The notes under the pieces: generated by a model | Told to the model about the DNA's origin: nothing | Databases searched by the model: none | The model's input: only the letters and a program-made list of their open reading frames with translations | Shown here: in pieces, positions 57,050 through 64,000 of the stretch | How the letters are laid out: each line of letters begins with the position of its first letter | Position numbering within the stretch: the stretch's first letter is position 1 | Source: Chiridota heheva | Lineage: Eukaryota > Echinodermata > Holothuroidea > Apodida > Chiridotidae | Reading direction: 5' to 3' | DNA length: 64,000 bases | NCBI GenBank assembly: GCA_020152595.1 | Contig: JAIGNY010001633.1 | Span: forward strand, 585,001 to 649,000 | Translations under genes and position numbers: made by a program

Positions 57050-58140
57050 CTTAAGCTAAAGGGTATTTCTCAAAGCCAAGCCGTTAAACGTTTGTCGTCG
57101 TTAATCCAAGCTTAAAAAGGTCATCAGGATTTTTGATAGTTACTTTGGTATCATTCTCTAATGCACACATAATGTTACCACTTCTAGTGAATTGACGCAA
57201 TCAATATCATTGCAATACCTTCAAAGTTTTTCTCGCAGAGGGGTCAAGTTATCACCAATGAAAATGCCTTTCAGGCCGGAGTGTTAGCATTTTCAGGTTC
57301 TTTTTCTTTTGTAAGAGTTTCATTTTGGACCCTTTTAAGACAAATCTACACAAGATGTGTCTAGGTGTAGACGATATCTTTCCGACCCTGTGACAAGCAC
57401 TGATTTCTGATCTATCTAAGCTTACTCTAATTTGTTTGGCAATATCACACACCACAATTGCTGTGTCTTCACCATCACCACCTTCAGGAACCTGACAATT
57501 TCCCTCCTGATATATTGTTCCAGTCTATCCACTTCATAATGGTGCAACAAAGCTTGCGCTTCAAGTTTGTCATTAATGACTTCCCAAGTACAAAACTTTT
57601 CTGTGGCGTGATCAATTGCTGTCTTGATGCTATTTTCACTTGCAAGAAGCAGAAGTTTTTACTACTTCAGTAGCAATTTTCTGAGCCTGAGGTCCAGATT
57701 GGCTTGGGTCACTGGATTCACTAAAGGTTACCTCTAGGGTCTCTACAAAGTTTCCGCTTGGACTAGTCATTGATGATTTTGGTCACCTGAAGGTCACTTT
57801 CTATATCAAGATTGAGTTTCTTAACTTTCTGGATGGTTTGCCGGGTGTATTTTTTTGGTACTACCAGTGCTACATGAACTGTCATTTATCTTGGTTCTTA
57901 GGACTCCTTGGGGTTGGTTGTACTGCTGATCTTGGTTCTTAAGACTCCTTGGGGTTGGTTGTACTGCTGATCTTGGTTCTTAAGACTCCTTGGGGTTGGT
58001 TGTACCAAAGAGCTTCTACACAAGCTCTTTGGTTGTACTGCTGATCTTGGTTCTTAAGACTCCTTGGAATTGGTTGTACTGCACCTGGTCGTTGTACTCA
58101 CAGTAGAAGTGTTAATGTTAGTTGGTTGTTTTTTTGACAT
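57050..58140 (-). pseudogene. LINE-C ORF1 (RNA-binding-like)
   Basis: Starts MSKKQPTNINTSTVSTTTRC at 58140 and stays readable in pieces to 57252. The most informative part is 57455-57252: VCDIAKQIRVSLDRSEISAC, HRVGK, then RHILCRFVLKGSKMKLLQKK. This resembles the C-terminal part of L1-type ORF1 proteins (DI..AHRvG....RPiivRF....R..vl...k.L). Broken by stops and by a 41-bp repeat near its N-terminus. Confidence 0.72.
57885..58080. repeat. 41-bp tandem repeat, about 4 copies
   Basis: TCTTGGTTCTTAAGACTCCT plus TGGGGTTGGTTGTACTGCTGA, with one unit carrying an extra CAAAGAGCTTCTACACAAGC insertion. Lies in the N-terminal coding part of LINE-C ORF1. Confidence 0.94.
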
Positions 58141-58705
58141 TGTTCCAATAAAGTGACTTCCAAATGTAAGAAATAGTAATGTAAATGCAATGACAATCAA
58201 TTGCCCAAAGTTAACACAGTAGGATATAACATTAGGCTGAATACAGTAAAAATGTAAAGCTCGTTTATGGAAAAGTTCAAAAATAGTCAGTATTCCCCAC
58301 AAAGTAATTGAAATACCACACAACTCTAACAAGGCAGCAAAACAATGTTGGATTGATATGAAAAAAGCAGATATTAAATGCATGAATTTACACCGATGTT
58401 CCTATAGAAGTGTTAATGTTAGTTGGTTGTTTTTTTGACATTGTTCCAATAAAGTGACTTCCAAATGTAAGAAATAGTAATGTAAATGCAATGACAATCA
58501 ATTGCCCAAAGTTAACACAGTAGGATATAACATTAGGCTGAATACAGTAAAAATGTAAAGCTCGTTTATGGAAAAGTTCAAAAATAGTCAGTATTCCCCA
58601 CAAAGTAATTGAAATACCACACAACTCTAACAAGGCAGCAAAACAATGTTGGATTGATATGAAAAAAGCAGATATTAAATGCATGAATTTACACCGATGT
58701 TCCTA
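58104..58705 (-). repeat. 301-bp tandem duplication at the 5' end of LINE-C
   Basis: Two copies with period 301 bp (58104-58404, 58405-58705), identical by eye. Each contains the ORF1 start codon region and an upstream in-frame hydrophobic stretch (ILTIFELFHK; LIVIAFTLLFLTFG), giving 109- and 98-aa minus-strand open frames. Confidence 0.95.
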
Positions 58706-60365
58706 TTGCACATGACGGCATACTCCCCATTAATGATTTGTATTTAAAAGTACAGCAGAGCTGTCCATGGACCTCTAATTTTTTAAAGTGTGAACCAATC
58801 TATCAACTTCCATTTTACATTCTTTCACTCCTATTTTTCATATTGTGAAGTTTTTATAAAAACATTTTCAGCCTGACAATGATAATACACACATCAGGAA
58901 AACACAACAGATTTTTCACGTAAATGAAGTATAGTTACATGTTCTGTTATTATGACGCTTCTACAAAATAAAAAAGGCTCCAACCTTTCTTTTGTAAAAT
59001 TCATCATTAAAACTTTTCTCAAAGATGAAGGTGAACAGTTTTTAATGGTGCATATTTTTGCCATTTTATTGTAAATCTCTGCTTGCTTTTGACTGTATTT
59101 TTATGACACACAATTTCCTAGTCCTTGCTATAGTCCTATTGTGTTGTAGTAGCAAATGATCATACTTAAAAGTTATTATCAGTAGTTCAAAGTACTTATA
59201 GCAACATATGATGTGAAGGAAATTTGCTGGCATACATCTGTTGACACAAAAGAACCTAGGAATTATTATATCGTTTCTACAGAAACCATAAAATTACTTA
59301 CCAAGGAACAGATTAGTATGGTGTTATTAATTTGATTAGCTGTGCAAATATTTTGTATGGTTGTATTATCCTTGATTAAACTTCTTGTGACACCTGGCAT
59401 ATTTATTATTGCGTTCAAGAGCATACTGAGATTAGTATGGTGTTTTTAATTTGATTAGCTATGCAAATAATTTGTATGGTTGCACTATCCTTGATTAAAC
59501 TTCTAGTGACACCTGGCATATTTTTTATTGCGTTCAAGAGCATACTGAGAATACTGATTGTTTATATAGCATACAGTTAATTTAGTTTGTGGGTTATGAC
59601 TTGTCCAGATCTCCATAATATCAGTTTCAATAAATCCATGGGTTACCAAAGATCATTAGGTAATTCAAAATGTTGAGCTGCCAAGATCAGCTGCAGGTGA
59701 CTTCTATGATTATATCAATTATTAAAATATATTACATATTTTTACTCAAAATTGGTTGGGGATAAATTTCAAAAATAGAAGTTGTAGAACTGTGCTGTCA
59801 TTTAGTTGAATATGCTTGCCACTTTTGTATGTAAATCTTGGTCACAGCTGACCATGCTATCTATGTAAAAACAGTTTGATGGGAAAACATTTCTTGGTCA
59901 TTATTTGATGACTTTGAAGAACAACATTTGTTGAATAAAATAAAGATCTTGGTGATTTGCTCCACTTGGAAATGTGACTCATTCACTCGAGCACAAACTT
60001 CATAAAGATCTTAAGTGATTTTTCACGAAAAGAAACATCAACTTACTTTTTCACTTGGGGAAAAAAGTTCCTTAGGTCGCCATACGCTGTAAAATTGATG
60101 TCAATCTATCAAAGTTAAGACTGGCTTGATGCAAGTTTATAGGACAGGAACATGTGATGCTTAACAGCGTGAGCAAGCCCTGTATACTGCAAATAAATTT
60201 AATTTGCATTCATTTTTTTGATTCACTTAACTGAAGCGCATGATATCTCTTTTGTTGCATATTGTACAAAAGAAAACATTTTATTTGTCTACTTGTATTT
60301 ATAAAGAAATAATGTATTTATAAAGTTTGCTATTAATCTATAACTAATCATGTATGCATTATAAA
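58706..60365. other. AT-rich intergenic DNA with one tandem duplication
   Basis: No gene recognised. Contains the 119-bp duplication at 59311-59549. Confidence 0.6.
59311..59549. repeat. 119-bp tandem duplication
   Basis: GATTAGTATGGTGTTATTAA...TTCAAGAGCATACTGA present twice with a handful of substitutions. Confidence 0.94.
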
Positions 60366-60369
60366 TGCA

Positions 60370-63300
60370 TCTTATACCTAACCTTATCCCTGGCATACAG
60401 TGTATTGTACCTAACCTTATCCCTGGCATATGATGTATTATACCTAACCTTATCCTTGGCATACGGTGTATTGTACCTAACCATATCCCTGGCATATGAT
60501 GTATTGTACCTACCCTTATCCCTGGCATATGATGTATTGTACCTACCCTTATCCCTGGCATATGATGTATTGTACCTAACCTTATCCCTGGCATATGATG
60601 TATTGTACCTAACCTTATCCCTGGCATATGATGTATTGTACCTAACCTTATCCCTGGCATATGATGTATTGTACCTACCCTTATCCCTGGCATATGATGT
60701 ATTGTACCTTAGCTTATCCCTAGCATACGATGTATTGTACCTAACCTTATCCCTGGCATATGATGTATTGTACCTAACCTAATCCCTGGCATATGATGTA
60801 TTGTACCTAACCTAATCCCTGGCATATGATGTATTGTACCTAACCTTATCCCTGGCATATGATGTATTGTACCTAACCTTATCCCTGGCATATGATGTAT
60901 TGTACCTACCCTTATCCCTGGCATATGATGTATTGTACCTAACCTTATCCCTGGCATATGATGTATTGTACCTAACCTTATCCCTGGCATACGGTGTATT
61001 GTACCTAACCTTATCCCTGGCATATGATGTATTGTACCTACCCTTATCCCTGGCATATGATGTATTGTAACTCCCTGGCATATGATGTATTGTACCTAAC
61101 CTTATCCCTGGCATATGGTGTATTGTACCTCCCTGGCATATGATGTATTGTACCTAACCTTATCCCTGGCATATGGTGTATTGTACCTAACCTTATCCCT
61201 GGCATATGCTGTATTGTACCTAACCTTATCCCTGGCATATGCTGTATTGTACCTACCCTTATCCCTGGCATATGATGTATTGTACCTGACCTTATCCCTA
61301 GCATATGATGTATTGTACCTAACCTTATCCCTGGCATATGATGTATTGTACGAAACCTAATCCCTGGCATATGATGTATTGTACCTAACCTAATCCCTGG
61401 CATATGATGTATTGTACCTAACCTTATCCCTGGCATATGATGTATTGTACCTAACCTTATCCCTGACATATGATGTATTGTACCTAAGCTTATTCCTGGC
61501 ATATGATGTATTGTACCTAACCTTATCCCTGGCATATGATGTATTGTACCTACCTTTATCCCTGGCATATGATGTATTGTACCTAACCTTATCCCTGGCA
61601 TATGATGTATTGTACCTAACCTTATCCCTAGCATACGGTGTATTGTACCTAACCTTATCCCTGGCATATGATGTATTGTACCTACCCTTATCCCTGGCAT
61701 ATGATGTATTGTACCTAACCTAATCCCTGGCATATGATGTATTGTACCTAACCTAATCCCTGGCATATGATGTATTGTACCTAACCTTATCCCTGGCATA
61801 TGATGTATTGTACCTAACCTTATCCCTGGCATATGGTGTATTGTACCTAACCTTATCCCTGGCATATGCTGTATTGTACCTAACCTTATCCCTGGCATAT
61901 GCTGTATTGTACCTACCCTTATCCCTGGCATATGATGTATTGTACCTAACCTTATCCCTAGCATATGATGTATTGTACCTAACCTTATCCCTGGCATATG
62001 ATGTATTGTACGAAACCTAATCCCTGGCATATATGATGTATTGTACCTAACCTAATCCCTGGCATATGATGTATTGTACCTAACCTTATCCCTGGCATAT
62101 GATATGATGTATTGTATTGTACCCTTATCCCTGGTTATGATGTCACCTATCCCTGGCATATGATATGTACCTAACCTTATGCATATGATGTATTGTACCT
62201 AAATCCCTGGTCAACCTTATCCCTTGTATCCCCTAACCTTATCCCCTGGCATATGATGATTGTACCTAACCTTATCCCTGGCATATGATGTATTGTATCC
62301 CCTAACCTTATCCCTGGCTAACCTACCTTTATCCTGGCATATGATGTATTGTACCTAACCTTATCCCTGGCATATGCTGTATTGTACCTACCCTTATCCC
62401 TGGCATATGATGTATTGTACCTAACCTTATCCCTAGCATATGATGTATTGTACCTAACCGTATCCCTGGCATATGATGTATTGTACCTAACTGGCATATG
62501 ATGTATTGTACCTTATCCCTGGCATATGATGTATTGTACCTAACCTAATCCCTGGCATATATGATGTATTGTACCTAAACCATATGATGTATTGTACTAA
62601 CCTTATCCCTGGCATATGATGTATTGTACCTAACCTTATCCATATGATGTGATTGGCATATGATGTATTGTACCTAACCTTATCCCTGGCATATGATGTA
62701 TTGTACCTCACCGTATCCCTGGCATATGATGTGTTGTACCTAACCTTATCCCTGGCATATGATGTATTGTACCTAACCTTATCCCTGGTTAATGATGTAT
62801 TGTACCTAACCTTATACCTGGCATATGATGTATTGTACCTAACCTTATCCCTGGCATATGATGTATTGTACCTAACCTTATCCCTGGCATATGATGTATT
62901 GTACCTAACCTTATCCCTGGCATATGATGTATTGTACCTAACCTTATCCCTGGCATATGATGTATTGTACCTAACCTATCCCTTATCCCTGGCATATGAT
63001 GTATTGTACCTAACCTTATCCCTGGCATATGATGTATTGTACCTAACCTTATCCCTGGCATATGATGTATTGTACCTAACCTAATCCCTGGCATATGATG
63101 TATTGTACCTAACCTAATCCCTGGCATATGATGTATTGTACCTAACCTTATCCTGGCATATGATGTATTGTACCTAACATATCCCTGATGTATTGTACCT
63201 AACCTTATCCCTGGCATATGTGTATTGTACCTAACCTTATCCCTGGCATATGATGTATTGTACCTAACCTTATCCCTGGCATATGATGTATTGTACCTAA

Positions 63301-64000
63301 CCTTATCCCTGGCTGGCATATGATGTATTGTACCTAACCTTATCCCTAGCATATGATGTATTGTACCTAACTAGCATATGATGTATTGTATCCCTGGCAT
63401 ATGATGTATTGTACGTAAACCTAATCCCTGGCATATATGATGTATTGTACCTAACCTAATCCCTGGCATATGATGTATTGTACCTAACCTTATCCCTGGC
63501 ATATGATGTATTGTACCTAACCATATGATGTATCCCTGGCATATGATGTATTGTACCTAACCTTATCCCTGGCTAATATGATGATGTATTGTACCTAACC
63601 TTATCCCTGGTTAATGATGTATTGTACCTAACCTTATCCCCATATGATGGCATATGATGTATTGTACCTAACTGGCATATGATGTATTGTACCTAATATC
63701 CTTGGCATATGATGTATTGTACCTAACCTTATTCCTGGCATATGATGTATTGTACCTAACCTAATCCCTGGCATATGATGTATTGTACCTAACCTTATCC
63801 CTGGCATATGATGTATTGTACCTAACCTTATCCCTGGCATATGATGTATTGTACCTAACCTATATATCCCTGGCATATGATGTATTATACCTAACCTTAT
63901 CCCTGGCATATGATGTATTGTACCTAACCTTATCCCTGGCATATGATGTATTGTACCTAACCTTATCCCTGGCATATGATGTATTGTACCTAACCTTATC
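60370..64000. repeat. 33-bp minisatellite, more than 100 copies, continues past the window
   Basis: Unit contains ATCCCTGGCATATGATGTAT and TGTACCTAACCTT. It is homogeneous to about 62090. From 62090 to 62680 and 63370 to 63700 it is scrambled by small deletions and duplications. 61141-61370 is repeated almost exactly at 61801-62030 (offset 660 bp = 20 units; shared rare variant TACGAAACCTAATC). The unit is 11 codons without stops, hence the many open frames on both strands. Confidence 0.97.

Larger units (their letters stand above)
51190..58705 (-). mobile_element. LINE-C: two-ORF non-LTR element split by several tandem arrays
   Basis: Minus strand, 5' end near 58705 and 3' end near 51.2-52.3 kb. 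Order: duplicated 301-bp 5' region (58705-58104), ORF1 (58140 to about 57050), 2.16-kb minisatellite (57012-54848), endonuclease (about 54840-53800), RT (about 53700-52670) containing a 50-bp tandem repeat, C-terminal region (52590-52290), then two further arrays. Motifs match LINE-A. Colinearity across the arrays supports one element; its 3' limit is unclear. Confidence 0.8.

Noticed and set aside
58054..58684. Pair of small membrane-protein genes (109 and 98 aa, hydrophobic N-termini)
   Set aside because: They run in frame into the LINE-C ORF1 start and lie in an exact 301-bp duplication; more simply the LINE 5' region.
60370..64000. Centromeric or telomeric satellite
   Set aside because: The unit is not a telomere motif and the window does not show enough extent or context to claim centromere.

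Overview
This is eukaryotic nuclear DNA, most likely from a marine invertebrate deuterostome such as an echinoderm or hemichordate. The evidence is AT-rich, intron-dominated sequence, several decayed non-LTR retrotransposons, scattered GGCCTA-type motifs, and one split gene for a motile-cilium protein. The lineage guess is inference; no rRNA, mitochondrial or other taxonomic marker is present. There are no operons, prokaryotic signals or CRISPR arrays.

One host gene can be reconstructed. It lies on the + strand from 21250 to 42196 and has nine coding exons: 21250-21347, 22641-22701, 24867-25043, 31337-31494, 32993-33075, 35022-35191, 37486-37596, 39007-39123 and 42071-42196. All introns are GT-AG and the phases agree, giving 1101 nt or 366 aa plus stop. 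The product is a coiled-coil protein of the CCDC42/CFAP73 (DUF4200) family, which is axonemal. Its introns hold most of the retroelements and repeat arrays between 21 and 42 kb.

Layout. 1-15 kb: an 18-bp minisatellite, the 3' end of a LINE, a small hAT-like MITE, a 31-bp minisatellite, degenerate A/T-rich repeats, G-rich tracts and a long (TA)n. 15.4-21.1 kb: a minus-strand LINE (LINE-A) whose endonuclease domain is split by a plus-strand CR1-like LINE. 21-42 kb: the CCDC42-like gene. Intron 2 carries the RNase H/3' end of an I-like LINE, intron 3 carries a nearly complete degraded I-like LINE, and introns 4 to 8 carry minisatellites. 42-51 kb: a large inverted-repeat element, a 19-bp array with 34 CACGTG sites, a 25-bp array, a 245-bp palindrome and a 2.4-kb array of 36-bp units. 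51-58.7 kb: a minus-strand LINE (LINE-C, same family as LINE-A) broken by at least four tandem arrays. 60.4-64 kb: a 33-bp array that runs off the window.

The unusual theme is the number and origin of tandem arrays. About twenty different minisatellite families occur in 64 kb. In three places the unit is built on an exon-intron boundary of the host gene: the 3' end of exon 4 (58 bp x 7), of exon 5 (39 bp x 39) and of exon 7 (40 bp x 2). The gene therefore has long rows of duplicated 5' splice sites. Others are built on retrotransposon coding sequence, and for one of these (23.66-24.13 kb) a second, unexpanded copy of the same LINE domain lies 6.5 kb away for comparison. I read this as a genome with strong local tandem duplication acting on whatever sequence is present. 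Whether the donor arrays affect splicing is open.
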